Assembly: GCF_019578655.1 (NCBI RefSeq)
Contig: NC_063258.1
Span: 19,348,802-19,412,801, forward strand
DNA from: Ricinus communis
Lineage: Eukaryota > Streptophyta > Magnoliopsida > Malpighiales > Euphorbiaceae
DNA length: 64,000 nucleotides
Reading direction: 5' to 3'
Shown here: positions 1 through 11,454 of the stretch, in pieces
Position numbering within the stretch: position 1 is the stretch's first letter
How the letters are laid out: each line of letters starts with the position of its first letter
Notes under the pieces: generated by a model
What the model saw: only the letters and a program-made list of their open reading frames with translations
Database searches by the model: none
What the model was told of the DNA's origin: nothing
Made by a program: the position numbers and the translations under genes

Positions 1-395
1 TTGAAAGAACCCGTAACTTAATTCTCTATAAGTCAGAAAACTGAAATCATATGCTCACTAGCCTAAAGTATTCAGTTGCATGCGATTTTCATAGTGCAAA
101 AGCCCTCATTTTAGAAGAAGAATAAACTAGAAGCTAAATATGATTACATAAATGAGGAAAGATGAATAAACTAAACCAGAGAGGAGTTGACTGGTCAACA
201 ACTCTCGTAGTCACAAATTTTATGAGACAATTTAACAAAGATAAAGGAAAATTCGTGTGGGGGTACCTAATAACATTTCAACATAAATTACTTCATTATA
301 TCCATCTCAAACATTAAAACGCTTGCATTTATTGAAAACAACATGATTTCTCCCTCACGCGTGTGAATTTGCATCTTCTCCTACTTGATCTCATC
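1..395 (+). repeat. Unclassified ~1-kb repeat, partial copy
   Basis: This stretch is closely similar to parts of the tandem repeats at 16463-18535 in the same orientation. It shares the wording around 'agaacccgtaactta', the 'gctcactagcc' segment, the 'gcaaaagccctcattt' segment and the 'acaacatgatttctccc' end. No protein-coding potential is evident. It stops near 395 where the next copies run the other way. The repeat class is unknown. Confidence 0.7.
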
Positions 396-407
396 TGTTA
401 TTAGGTA

Positions 408-1626
408 GTGAGAAATCATGTTGTTTTCGATTAATCCAAGTGTAATACAAGCGGGAATGCAAGCATTTTAAAATTTAGGACGCATAAAATGATGTAATTT
501 GGTTAGTGTTATTACGTAGGCCCATGTAATTTACCCTTGTTTTTGTTAAGCTGGATCAAGTTATGGGTTCTTTCAAGAGCTTTGTAGACTTAGCAATACT
601 CGTGCTAGTGAGCATGGACTTATCCCTCACGTCCTTTCTTTCTTTTTTGTTCTCTGTCTACCCTTGTGTCTAATGTAATTCGACTTGATCCTTACACTTA
701 ACCGTATGGAAGAGAACAAATAATTCGTGATTTGTTTCCTTATTGGATTTGAGATCCTACCTATGTTCTCATTTTTTGGCTCTTTTGTGTCTCTCTTTAT
801 AATTTCTATCTAATACAATGGTTTAGTTTTATTTGGCGAGCATAAATAGGATTGTTGAGTTAAAGCGCATGGAAGCGATAATCATAGGCACCGATCCAAG
901 GCTTGGATAAATGCGAAGAAAGAAAATTAGTTGGTCGAGTATTGATATCATTCTTCAAATGATCATAGATGATTCTTTTGAAGGAAAGATGGAACACCGA
1001 GAATCGAGGCACGCCCAAATATTCTTACTCAGGATTTGTACCATTTGGATCTCCATCATTCCTTATTCCTCTAGGCATGAGGACTCCTAAGGACACAAAG
1101 ATTAGCGTAAGGAATCATGGTAATGCAATTGACAAGCTTGACCAGTGATATTAGGGCTTAGCTTGATGATCAAGCAGGATGAGATATAAATCTACGCGTA
1201 TAAAGGAGAAATCATATTGTTTTCAATAAATGTAAGTGTAATACAAGCGAGAATGTGAGCATTTTGATGTTTGGGACACATATAATGAAGTAATTTGGAT
1301 AGGAGTGTTATTAGGTACGCCCACTCGATTTTTTTCTTATTTTTGTTAAGCTAGCTCATAAAATTTGGGACCATGAGAGTTGTTGACCAATCAACTCCTC
1401 TCTTGTTCTTGATTTGACTTCACTTTATTCATCTTTCTTTATTTATTTATAATTTAGTGTCTAATTTCTTCTTATTGTGGAAATAGGGCTTTCGCGCTAT
1501 AAAAACTGCATGCATATGAATACTTAAGGCTAGTGAGTATATTATTTTAGTTTTCTAGCTTATGGTCAATCAAGTTATGGGTTCTTTCAAGAACCTTGCG
1601 GACTTATGAAGACCTACAGTAGCGAA
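408..1626 (-). repeat. Unclassified ~1-kb repeat, two inverted copies
   Basis: Two consecutive copies lie in opposite orientation to 1-395 and to the array at 16463-18535. Both begin with 'gagaaatcat.ttgttttc' (about 408 and 1207) and reach 'caagttatgggttctttcaag' (about 553 and 1572). The first copy lacks roughly 200 bases present in the second, between 'gttaagct' and 'caagttatggg'. With 1-395 this makes a head-to-head arrangement. No ORF or transposase signature is visible. Confidence 0.7.
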
Positions 1627-1831
1627 CTGTTAAGAACCTTTAAGAATAGAATATACAAACTCTAATAGTTATGAACCCATATATAACTAACCTAGAAACC
1701 CACTAAAAAATTGAATCAAATTGTAGGATCACTCTAGATTAGATTATAAAGCGAATCAATAGAATTAAAGCCTAAAGAAAATTAAGTCCTTTAAACCCTA
1801 ATCCTAGCACGCCACAAAGATAGATCATGAT
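1627..1831. other. Unassigned AT-rich spacer
   Basis: I recognise no gene or repeat here. It separates the ~1-kb repeat from the gag-tail fragment. Confidence 0.5.
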
Positions 1832-1985
1832 ATGGACATGGCCAAGCTTAAAGATGGACTTGATGGAGAGGACAACAAGAAAACCAAAGATAAAGCTAAG
1901 GATCCATTGAGCATGCTACAAAGCCCAATTACAAGGTCAAGGTCCAAGAAGCTACAAGAAGCCTTAATTGGCTATATGCAAGATC
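1832..1985 (+). pseudogene. Ty3/gypsy gag C-terminal tail fragment
   Basis: The reading frame has a Lys/Asp-rich stretch followed by SPITRSRSKKLQEALIGYM. This resembles the basic 'GPITRSRAKKLQEAL' tail found at the gag/pol boundary of many plant gypsy polyproteins. No other gag domain precedes it. At about 1985 it passes abruptly into the protease/RT linker of a Tekay-like element in another frame, so this is a junction of two different elements. Identification rests on one short motif. Confidence 0.45.
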
Positions 1986-2955
1986 GGGCTAGTCAAGGAA
2001 GCCCAATTTGGGTGTGATGCTTATCTTGTGAATGTGGTAGACACTGGAATTGTTAGTCCAGGGGTTTCAGAGGTACCAATAGTCAAAGAATTCCCAGATG
2101 TATTTCTAGAAGAATTACCTAGATTGCCACCTCAACAAGAAGTGGATTTTGAAATTGAAACTATTCCAGGAGTTGCTCCTATTTTTATAGCACCTTAAAG
2201 AATGGCACCAGCAGAATTATAGGAATTGAAAAAGCAACTTGAGGATTTATGGGAGAAAGGTTATATTCGACCTAGTATATCACCATGGGGAGCTCTAGTG
2301 TTTTTTGTGAAGAAAAAGGATGGAAGTGTGAGACTTTGCATTGATTATAGGAAGTTGAACCAAGTTACTATTAAGAACAAATATCCTTTACCTCGCATTG
2401 ATGATTTGCTTGATCAACTCAGAGGGGCAGCTGTATTCTCCAAAATTGATTTGAGATCTGGGTATTGGCAATTAAAGGTTAGAGAGACTTCTATACCTAA
2501 AACGGCATTTCGAACACGATATGGTCATTATGAATTTGTTGTTATGCCATTTGGTTTGACCAATGCACCTACAGCATTCATGTCTTTGATGAATAATATT
2601 TTTTAATCGTATCTTGATCAATTTGTGATAGTCTTCATTGATGATATTCTCACATACTCTACTATATTTAAAGGGAATGAACATCATTTAAGAATAGTAT
2701 TACAAACTTTGAGAGAAAAGCAGTTATATGGTAAGTTCAGTAAATGTGAGTTCTGGCTGAATAACATTGCATTATTGGGGCATATTGTATCTGCACAAGG
2801 TGTTCAACCAGACCCATCTAAGGTGAAGGCTATTCAGGAGTGGGAATCACCAGGAAATATTTCAGAAGTTCGTAGTTTTCTGGGATTGGCTGTGTATTAT
2901 AAAAGATTCGTGAAGAACTTCTCCATTTTAGCAAAGCCATTGACTAATCTGTTGA
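1986..2955 (+). pseudogene. Tekay-like reverse transcriptase (broken)
   Basis: The linker ([14 protein letters not shown]) leads to RT from about 2226. Visible RT landmarks are [44 protein letters not shown] and the catalytic FIDD box ([12 protein letters not shown]). The enzyme would copy element RNA into cDNA in cytoplasmic particles. In-frame stops lie at about 2196-2198 and 2605-2607, the latter just before the catalytic box. The connection segment with [18 protein letters not shown] continues to about 2955. All four catalytic-box residues remain, but the frame is not translatable as one protein. Confidence 0.85.
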
Positions 2956-3497
2956 AGAAACAAGTGACTTTTCAGTGGAATGATAAATGTCAAGCTAGTT
3001 TTGAGGAGTTGAAAAATAGATTGATTACAGCACCTATACTTACATTACCTATACAAGGATGGGAATATGTAGTCTATACAGATGCTTCACTTAATGGTTT
3101 GGGTTGTGTATTGATACAGAATGGAAGGGTTATTGCCTATGCTTCTAGACAACTTGGACCTCATGAACAAAATTATCCTACATATGATTTAGAATTAGCT
3201 GCAATTGTACATGCTTTGAAAACTTGGAGACATTATCTTTATGGAGAGACATTTCAAATATTCACTGACCATAAAAGCTTAAAGTACATACCTACACAGA
3301 AAGAATTGAACCTCAGGCAACGAAGATGGATGGAATTGTTGAAGGATTATGACTGTACCATTGATTATCACCCAGGAAAAGCAAATGTTGTGGCACATGC
3401 ACTTAGTAGGAAGACTTTGGAAAGGGTTGCAGGTATGATTTCATATCAGATGAGTTCCTTAATTTCGCTAAGAGCTATGGATATGCATTTTCTATAA
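2956..3497 (+). pseudogene. Tekay-like RNase H domain
   Basis: RNase H follows RT in the frame 2625-3497. The first catalytic Asp lies in [16 protein letters not shown], the Glu in [15 protein letters not shown] and the next Asp in [10 protein letters not shown]. The tail includes [15 protein letters not shown], where the usual Asp-Ala-Leu-Ser-Arg has become His-Ala-Leu-Ser-Arg. The domain removes RNA from the RNA/DNA hybrid during element replication. A TAA at 3495-3497 separates it from integrase. Confidence 0.85.
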
Positions 3498-3511
3498 AGA
3501 ATGGGGTATTA

Positions 3512-4750
3512 TTGACTACAATGAAGGCTAGTCCCCAAATACTAGATGAGATCAAACATGCACAAGGTAGTGATGCATACTTAAAGAAGTTACTAAAGAA
3601 GGTGCAAGATGGTAAGACAAATGAACTAATCAAGCGAGATGATGGAATGTGGGTTATGAAAACCAAAGTATATGTACCTAATGTAGCCGCATTGAAACAA
3701 AAGATTCTTTGGGAGGCTCACAATTCTCCTTATTCAATGCACCTAGGGAGTACAAAAATGTATAACAATTTGAAGCCACATTATTGGTGGTCAGGCATGA
3801 AGAGGGAAGTTGCAGAATATGTAGCTAAATGCCTAACTTGTCAACAAGTGAAAGCAGAACATCAATCATCTACAGGTAAATTACAATCTTTAATTATACC
3901 TGAGTGGAAATGGGAAAGAATTACTATGGACTTTGTTGTTGGTTTACCTTGCATTTTTAGGAGAAATGATGCTATTTGGGTAATAGTTGATAGGTTAACA
4001 AAATCAACACACTTTTTACCTATTCAACAGAATGATTCATTGGATAAGCTAGCCAACTTATATGTGAAAGAAATTGTTAGGTTGCATGGTGTACCTATCT
4101 CCATTGTTTCTGACAGGGATCCTCGGTTTACATCTCATTTATGGAAGAGCTTATAAGTGGCAATGGGAACTAGATTGCATTTCAGTACTGCTTTTCATCC
4201 ATAAACAGATGGGCAATCTGAGAGAACGATTCAAACTTTTGAAGACATGTTACGGGCTTGTGCATTAGAGTATAGCGAAAATTGGGATGAACAGGTACCA
4301 TTTATGGAATTTGCTTATAATAATAGTTTTCATTCTAGTATTGGTATGCCACTATACGAGGCATTATATGGGAGAAAATGTAGAAGCCCTATATGTTGGG
4401 ATGTAGAAGGGTTGAGACAATTGGAAGGTCCTGAATTTATTCAAGATACAAGTTGCGAAGCAGTGTATCAAGGCCACACAAGATAGACAGAAAAGCTATG
4501 CTGATAAACACAGAAGGGAAATTGAGTATGAAGTTGGGGATAAGGTTTTCTTGAGAGTATCACCATAGAGGGGTATCCTTCGATTTGGTAAACAAGGTAA
4601 ACTAAGTCCCTCGGTATATCTAGTCGTATGAGATTTTAGAGCGGGTTGGTCCTTTAGCCTATAGACTTGCATTACCCCTAGAGTTAGCTCAAGTACATAA
4701 TATTTTCCATGTTTCTATGCTTCGACGATATCGATCTGATCCTAGCCATA
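3512..4750 (+). pseudogene. Tekay-like integrase (broken)
   Basis: The HHCC finger is seen as [18 protein letters not shown] and CLTCQQVK. The catalytic core carries [10 protein letters not shown] (first Asp) and [10 protein letters not shown] (second Asp), then ERTIQTFEDMLRACA (Glu region) and FAYNNSFHSSIGM. Stops occur at about 4154-4156 and 4201, and after about 4440 a frameshift plus several stops break the C-terminal DNA-binding part. Integrase would insert the cDNA into chromosomal DNA. The relic is clear but inactive. Confidence 0.85.
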
Positions 4751-4990
4751 TTATCAAGATATTAGAAATTGATGTTTCTGAGAAACTCACATATGTTGAA
4801 GAACCGATTCAGATATTAGACCGATAGGTTAGAAAATTAAGAAACAAGGAAATTCCTATGGTAAATGTGAAATGGAGTCAACATTCATCTAAAGAAGCAA
4901 CTTGGGAAGTAGAGAAGCATATGATGGATAAATACCCGAGCTTATTTGGCATGTCTGTTGGCGATTATTTAATTTCGAGGACGAAATTTT
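4751..4990 (+). pseudogene. Integrase C-terminal chromodomain relic
   Basis: A frame with the pattern 'ILD...VRKLRNKEIPMV.VKW..HSSKEATWEVE' runs to 'YPSLF', followed by a short acidic tail ending NFEDEIF-like. This is the chromodomain typical of plant chromoviruses, thought to steer insertion toward particular chromatin. One stop interrupts 'ILDR'. The degenerate polypurine tract and LTR follow directly. Confidence 0.75.
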
Positions 4991-5006
4991 CTAATTGGGT
5001 AGGAAT

Positions 5007-8000
5007 TGTCACAACCAAATTTTTTTTTCATTAATAATTAATATTCATTAGCATGTCATTTGTATCATGATTATGTATTACCTATTTTATTATATTATGT
5101 GGTAGATAAATAAATTATTTAGTTACATATTGATTTAATTGAAAAGTAATGATTTTGGACTAAATTGGAAAGTTAGAAAGAAAGAGGATTAAATTGTAAA
5201 ATTGCCTATTTTTACACCAAATTACCACCTCTTCATTTCTTCATTTCTACACACGCATTTCCTATTTTCTCTTCTTCTTTGTCTCTCTCATTCTTCTCCT
5301 TTTCTTCTTCAAACCTTGATTTCCTAATCAAACTCTACAAACTTTTAATAAGTGAGAATCTAATCCTTCTTTTAAGTTTGAAAGATTTGGGCTTTCTTAA
5401 TCAAGGGAAACAAAGGTGAGTAATTTTAATTTCTTGGTTTTGCTGTAAATTAGGATTAATGATATAAAATTGTTGATGATTACGTGTTTTGGAATTGTTT
5501 AATCAAGATTGAACATGCTATTACTTGTGATCTTGAAGCTGAAATTTCTGGGTAGAATTTTTCACCTCTAATATCATGACCTTAGAGGCTTAATCTCAAA
5601 AATTTCCAAAGTTGTAGGTATATGTTTCAGGAATATCTCTGTAAAATGGTTTTGCAGATCGTTGAGTATGTATGAACTTATAAGGTTCGATTTGCTACTG
5701 CTCTGTTTGTGGTTCAGCAGGTGACCTGGTCTTTGTGCTGACATTTTGAGGCATTCAGAGGCTGAATCAAGCAAAGAGTTAAGCATGAAAGTTGTTCATT
5801 TATATATCTAGTATATGTCTACAAAATTGCATAATTTTTGGTTGAGTATAACGTGAGATATGTCGAACTTAATATGGCCTGCTGGAAACTGTTTTAAGCA
5901 GAAATCGGACTTAGGATTCAGAAATTTATTGCTAATTATGTGTTTCACAACTTGAGCTAGAGAAGTCTAAATTGAGTAAAATTAGTGTCTATAGAAACTT
6001 TAGAATGTTAACTTTATATCTGCAGAGTTTCATCAGAAAATTTATTGTTTTGGCTAGTCATTTAATAGGAAACTTTTTTCTGTTTTGTTTAGATGGAAAT
6101 TGGAGCAGCTGTATAGAAAATGCGATAACTATTTCTATACCAATGATTTTGAAGTGATTCTTTCTACTATGGTTTTTATAAGAATGGAAGTATAATTCTG
6201 GAAAAGATGAGATTTTTTTTTAATTGTACATAAGTTTTGGTGTAATTTCTAATTCAATACCTACAAGCTGCCTTCATCAACAAATATGTTGATTTATTGT
6301 CATTCATCTCATTCATCATATTAACATCAAGAATATATGTTATTTTATTGAAATGTGATATTTTATGGATAGTAGAGATATGTATATTTATGCCATATGA
6401 TTGAATTGTATTTGTATTGAATATGTGAATAGGTTCATCCAAAGGCAAGGAAGTGGTAAGAGAAAAAGAATAGGATTACTTTGTTATCCTATAAATTTTG
6501 GTAAGTATTTAATAGACTAAACCTTATGTGCTGTTTGATTACTTGATAATTTCTTGGTTGACTGAGTTGATATTAGTTATGTTTTTGGCTTGTTGTAAAG
6601 TGAAGTGATTGTGATGTGTTGTGAAGTGAATTGATTGTGATTAAGGATTGATGACTCTTGAATGGATATTATGTGATCGGGAAAGCTGAGCTGGGCGGAT
6701 AGTCTTGTCAACTGGTTACTAAAATTTGGAAATGTGAGGATGAGTCATCTGATCCTAATTTGATAGAAATAATGTGGAATTGAATTATTTGACTTGGTTG
6801 AGTTTGAGATTATCTGCATTATATGATATGAAATTATTTGTTTATGAGAATAATTGAAATGGTTGATATTGTAATTGTTAGTTAAGTGTTGGTATAATTT
6901 TCTGTATTTGATAAAGACTTGATAATTCTAGCCTAATGAAGTGTGCTACTCGTGTTAGCTACAATCTAAGGCAGTGTACCTATCGATGCAGTCTAGCACT
7001 AATGGCGAGTATCAAGGTCATATTCCTCGGGAAAGTGAAAGCCCAGAGTTACTCCTTTGTTCTTTGTTATATTAACCTAAAATTAGTGATAAATAATTTC
7101 TAAACTAACTAATAGCTACAAGCTAAGTCCTAAGGGAGATGCAAGAGTGATTGATAAACGAAAGGGAATCTAAACTAGTTGGCAATCAAACAAAAGATAA
7201 AGGATCGGTGAGTCTAATTATGCTACCCCTGGATGAATTCTTTACGGAATTCGGTTTCTCTCTCGAGATAACCGAATTCCTAAACCTAATAACCTAAAGT
7301 TGGAATCTCTTCCTAACGATTGATTCTTAAATTAGCATTAAGCTTTAATCCGCCTCTATTAAGCTTTGTTAATTCTTAATCTGGGTAGTTAATTATCCTT
7401 ATCTCTAAGCGATTATTAACCAGTTCTTGCTATTCAAAATTCCTATTGCCAAATGGACTTCTCAATCGCACAAAGCAATCTAACCACACAATTCACAACG
7501 TCTCATGAATAATGCATTATCTTATTAATACTTAAAGCAAGAAGAATATAAAACTAACCCAAACAATCCAACAATATAATACTAAGCCAACATAGTAAAG
7601 AAATCCTAATGGAATTAATCAATCTAGCTAATCATGTTAATTATCAAAATCCACAAGAATCCAATTACAACAATGACTAAAGGTAGAGAAACTCGATTAC
7701 ACCCTTGGATGAGAGTAAACAACCCCAATTCCTCTTGCTCGAATTGAATCGATTCTTGTTCTTTTTGCTCGATTTGAAAACTAATCAACGAACCTTGCCC
7801 AATCTTCAATCCTTGAAGGGAATCCGATTGAAACCTTGATCCAAGTCTCCTTTTCTCTTGGTTTCAGCTCAGAAAACCCTTAGAGAGAGAAATATTAGAG
7901 TTTGGGACTTCCTAACCCTAGCCGCCTTCTTTTTTTTCCTCTCTTCTTTCATTTAACTAATTCCCCCTGTCGCCTCCAACACGGCCGTGTTACCAACACG

Positions 8001-8341
8001 GGCTGGTGTTGATGCTCGTGTTACTCTCTATGGCCATGCTCCCTAAAACTTTTGTTTCTTTGATGTTTGAATCACCAACACGACCGTGTTGGTGAACGTG
8101 TTGGGAACACGGCCAGTGTTGAAACCAACACGGCCCTGTTCAGCTTGCTCTTACTCGTACTTATCTTGTTTCGGTAGCTTGTGTGAATTAAAATAATGTA
8201 TAAATATTTTTTATGTATATTAAGTATGTTATGCCACTTAAATTGTATGAATGTATATTGTAATTAAGTAATAAATTATGTTTATAAAGTTAATTATATA
8301 TATATTGCTATACAATTGGATATTTGAGTTTGGGTGCTACA
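5007..8341 (+). repeat. Long LTR of the Tekay-like element, interrupted
   Basis: It begins TGTCACAACC just after the polypurine-like AATTGGGTAGGAA and appears to end GGTGCTACA before env-like sequence at 8342. An Athila-type LTR fragment occupies 6937-8177, so the host LTR is 5007-6936 plus 8178-8341, about 2.1 kb. Pyrimidine-rich stretches (5220-5330) match the layout of the other long chromovirus LTRs in this window. No ORF is supported. The right end is inferred from the TG..CA rule only. Confidence 0.6.
6937..8177 (-). repeat. Athila-type LTR, truncated, nested
   Basis: It starts TGAAGTGTGCTACTCG and is nearly the same as the solo LTR at 8792-10215 and the LTR at 63447-64000, including 'ctaaggcagtgtacctatcg' and the GC-rich block at 7977-8150. 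The end opposite 'ctaaggcag' is missing: similarity stops at about 8177, where AT-rich LTR sequence of the host element resumes. About 200 bases are lost relative to the complete copy. Confidence 0.8.
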
Positions 8342-8786
8342 CAAGCAGTGCAAGACTATTATTGGGAACCTGAAGAAGACTTTTATTTGTTTCGGACCTT
8401 ATGTGACTAGGATTGCTAGCAGTATGGAGCTACTGGACAAAGCTCTACTGGATGAGTTGACGCTTGTTGGCGAGATGTCCCTTGCTGGCCTCTCTACTAT
8501 GCAGCATATGAGGATGGTCACCTAGAGGACAGGGCCCTTGGGGCCAAAGTGCAGACTTGTTCGGTCGATAGCTCAGGCAGCTCGAGAGGAGTAGGGGGAG
8601 CACCCTAGACCTATAGATATTCATCGCCCCTCCTGATCTTCATCCTCATCAGCTCCTCAGCCATCTAGTGTGTAGATTGATGAGCTAACTATGAGATTTG
8701 ATCGGATCATCGACATGCATCAACAGTTCACAAACAGGTTTGACAAGTTAGAGCAAGAGGTAAGAGCGTAGTTCCTACAATTTAAC
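8342..8786 (+). pseudogene. Athila env-like ORF fragment
   Basis: The frame 8334-8525 carries ICFGPYVTRIASSMELL and STMQHMRMV, matching the central part of the Athila ORF-1/env-like family and the better preserved copy at 33154-34804 (SFGPYVTRLARNMGVL). The remaining sequence to 8786 has broken frames with Asp/Arg/Gln-rich coiled-coil-like text around MRFDRIIDMHQQFTNRF. The protein's function is unproven. The N-terminal half is absent because the Tekay-like LTR abuts it at 8341. Confidence 0.75.
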
Positions 8787-8791
8787 GCTAC
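8787..8791. repeat. Target site duplication GCTAC (left)
   Basis: GCTAC immediately precedes the solo LTR and recurs at 10216-10220 immediately after it. This is a 5-bp duplication of the kind made by LTR-retrotransposon integrases. Confidence 0.85.
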
Positions 8792-10215
8792 TGATGGTTG
8801 CTATCAATGTAGCTACAATCTAAGGCAGTGTACCTATCGATGCAGTCCAGCACTAATGGAGAGTATCAAGGTCGTATTCCTCGGGAAAGTGAAAGCCCAG
8901 AGTTACTCCTTTATTCTTTGTTATATTAACCTCAAATTAGTGATGAATAATTTCTAAACTAACTAATAGCTACAAGGTAAGTTCTAAGGGAGATGTAGGA
9001 GTAATTGATCAATAAAATAACCAATACAAGAAAGCAAACCCAAAGGAAACCTAAACTAGTTGGCAATCAAACAAAAGATAAAGGATGTTGAGTCTAATTA
9101 TACTACCCCTAGATGAATTCTTAACCGAATTCAGTTTCTCTCTCGAGATAACCAAATTCCTAAACCTAATAACCTAAAGTTGGAATCTCTTTCTAACGAT
9201 TGATTCTTCAATTAGCATTAAGCTTTAATCCGCCTCTATTAAGCTTTGTTAATTCTTAATCCGGCTAGTTAATTATCCTTATCTCTAAGCGATTATTAAC
9301 CAGTTCTTGCTATTCAAAATTCCAATTGCTAAATGGACTTCTCAATCATACAAAGCAATCTAAACACACAATTCACAACGTCTCATGAATAATGCATTCT
9401 CTTATTAATACTGAAAGCAAGAAAAATATAAAAATAACCCAAACAATCCAACAATATAATACTAAGCCAACATAGTAAAGAAATCCTAATGGAATTAATC
9501 AATCTAGCTAATCATGTTAATTATCAAAATCCATAAGAATTCAATTACAACAATGAATAAAGGTAGAGAAACTCGATTACACCCTTGGATGAGAGTAAAC
9601 AGCCCCAATTCCTCTTGCTCGAATTGAATCGATTCTTGTTCCTCTTGCTCGATTTGAAAACTAATCAACGAACCTCGCCCAATCTTCAACCTTTAAAAGG
9701 AATCTGATTGAAACCTTGATCCAAGTCTCCTTTTCCTTTGGTCCCAGCTCAGAAAACCCTTAAAGAGATAAATATTAGGGTTTAGGATGTTCTCCCTGCT
9801 CTCCTTCTTTCTTTCCTCTCTTCTTTCTTTTAATTAATTCCCCTTGTCGCCACCAACACGGCCGTGTTGATGCCCGTGTTCCCAACACGGGCTGGTGTTT
9901 ACGCCCGTGTTACTCTCTGTGGCCGTGCTCCCTAAAAACTTCTTTTTCTTTGATGTTTGATGCACCCAACACGGCCGTGTTGAGTGTTGAAACCAACACG
10001 GCCCTGTTCAGCTTCCTCATGTGCATACTTAGCTTGTTTCGGCAGCTTTGACGTCCAATTATGCTCCAATTCTTCCTTTTATCATTCTTTGACTTCTTTT
10101 GAACCTAATGCACACAAACAGACGCATAGGGTGAGTGTTAGGACCAATTCACATCCAAATGTCTATAAAATCCATCTTAAAACCCCATTTAGATGTGTGT
10201 ATTTTACGCACATCA
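8792..10215 (-). mobile_element. Solo LTR, Athila type
   Basis: A 1424-bp LTR starts TGATGGTTGC and ends TACGCACATCA on the + strand. It is flanked by GCTAC on both sides and has no internal domain. Its orientation is minus, judged from the LTR at 15438-16045, which lies behind an Athila pol on +. The GC-rich palindromic block is at about 9852-10012, including ACACGGCCGTGT. Solo LTRs arise by recombination between the two LTRs of one insertion. It splits the env-like relic. Confidence 0.85.
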
Positions 10216-10220
10216 GCTAC
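10216..10220. repeat. Target site duplication GCTAC (right)
   Basis: This is the partner of 8787-8791. Confidence 0.85.
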
Positions 10221-11454
10221 ATAGAGGCAGATTCTAGATTTTCTGTAGAGGCGGTTAGCAAGGGGACATGATAAAGGCAGCCTTGCAGCAGAATAAGATG
10301 GATGATTTTGACTTCGCTGACTTTTGGCGAGTATTTTCCACCTCCAGCAGCTGATGATCCACCTCCTACAACAGCACCACCTTCACCACCACCACTAGCC
10401 CAGCAGGATGAGTAGGGTAGTATCTCTTCATATTTATCTCTTCTTTTTTTTATACTTATTATATTGCTTCCCAACTCCTTTATACACTGTAGATAGTGTA
10501 TCCTTAAAGTATGGGATGGGTAAGCCATTGTTTTGGCTTTTCTTTTTCTTATGTTTTTCGATTGTTATGTATTGTATTATTAATAATGTATATATTTAGG
10601 ATACTTATGATGTTTATTAGCTTTCTATTTGTCTTTGAAAGATTGATATTTATGATTTTGAGCATGAGATTTTTCCTCCTTGTTATTTGTTGCTTTCTAG
10701 GATATTATTGAGCAATTTTTAGCTTATCAATGGCTGGGTTAAACCAGTTTTACTTGACCATTCTTTAAGTCAGTTAATTTGAATTTGATTAGTTGTTGTG
10801 TTTTGTGTATGAATTGATTAAATGATGATTTGATTGATAGTATTTAGAAAACTTATGCAAATGTACACACTTAAAATTGTGAGTTTTTGAACCTAATTAA
10901 GCATAGATCCTAAATGCTCCTCTTTCTTGTTTGACTGTGCATTGTATTCTCTAGAATTTGCTCAGTAATGCTTGTTGATCACATGAAGGATCAAATGTTA
11001 TGAAATGATAAGGGCAATTAGGATTCCCTATTGTAGCCAAAAGCCAACCTATAAATATTTTGCATTAATTAGCAAAGTTTGAGCCTATCCACTTTCTTCA
11101 TTTTTACTATTTTGCTTTATCATCACACTTTGTTAAGCCTTTCGTTTGTTGATCCCTACCCTATTTCTGGAATTTTTGCAATGTGTTCATTAAGTTGTTG
11201 GGTAAAATGCCAGTGTTTTTTGTACTTTGAATTCACTAAGTCCTTTAAAAATTTGGTTTAGATGCTCCCTTCAATCAAAAGTAATTTTGTTCTATTGTTT
11301 CATTCAAGTAAAAAGAAACAAACAAACACTTTTTTATTGAGTATTCATTCATATTTCAGTTTTTGATCATCTTGTTCTAGAGACGTGGGAACTATAGTGA
11401 ATTTAATTATCTTTGTTTGGCATTTAATTTTCTTTGAGCTGAAATTATGGGTAA
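10221..11454 (+). other. Athila env-like 3' end and 3' non-coding region
   Basis: The first ~200 bases continue the env-like relic, with Pro-rich text around PPPAADDPPPTTAPPSPPPL ending at a stop near 10410. After that there is a long AT-rich stretch with a 'gtatccttaaagtatgggatggg' segment, similar in position to 'cctcagtg...' signals elsewhere, and 'gaatttgctcagtaatgctt...tgaaatgataagggcaattagg'. The same layout is seen downstream of the env-like ORF on the minus strand at 31986-33150. No gene is supported. Confidence 0.55.

Larger units (their letters stand above)
1986..8341 (+). mobile_element. Tekay/Del-like chromovirus, 5'-truncated, + strand
   Basis: Order: protease/RT linker, reverse transcriptase, RNase H, integrase, chromodomain, a degenerate polypurine tract, then a long LTR starting TGTCACAACC at 5007 and apparently ending GGTGCTACA at 8341. 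The 5' LTR, gag and protease core are missing because the left end is cut at about 1985. The LTR carries an Athila-type LTR fragment at 6937-8177. Many stop codons and frameshifts make it non-coding. Assignment to the chromodomain-bearing plant lineage is based on the chromodomain and overall similarity to the elements at 20041-24571 and 48822-57927. Confidence 0.75.

Noticed and set aside
1..1626. Foldback or TIR DNA transposon
   Set aside because: The inverted copies are of unequal extent, without clear terminal repeats, target duplication or transposase, and the same unit occurs in direct tandem elsewhere.
1986..4990. Endogenous plant pararetrovirus
   Set aside because: Integrase and chromodomain, long LTRs and absence of movement or coat protein signatures fit Ty3/gypsy retrotransposons.
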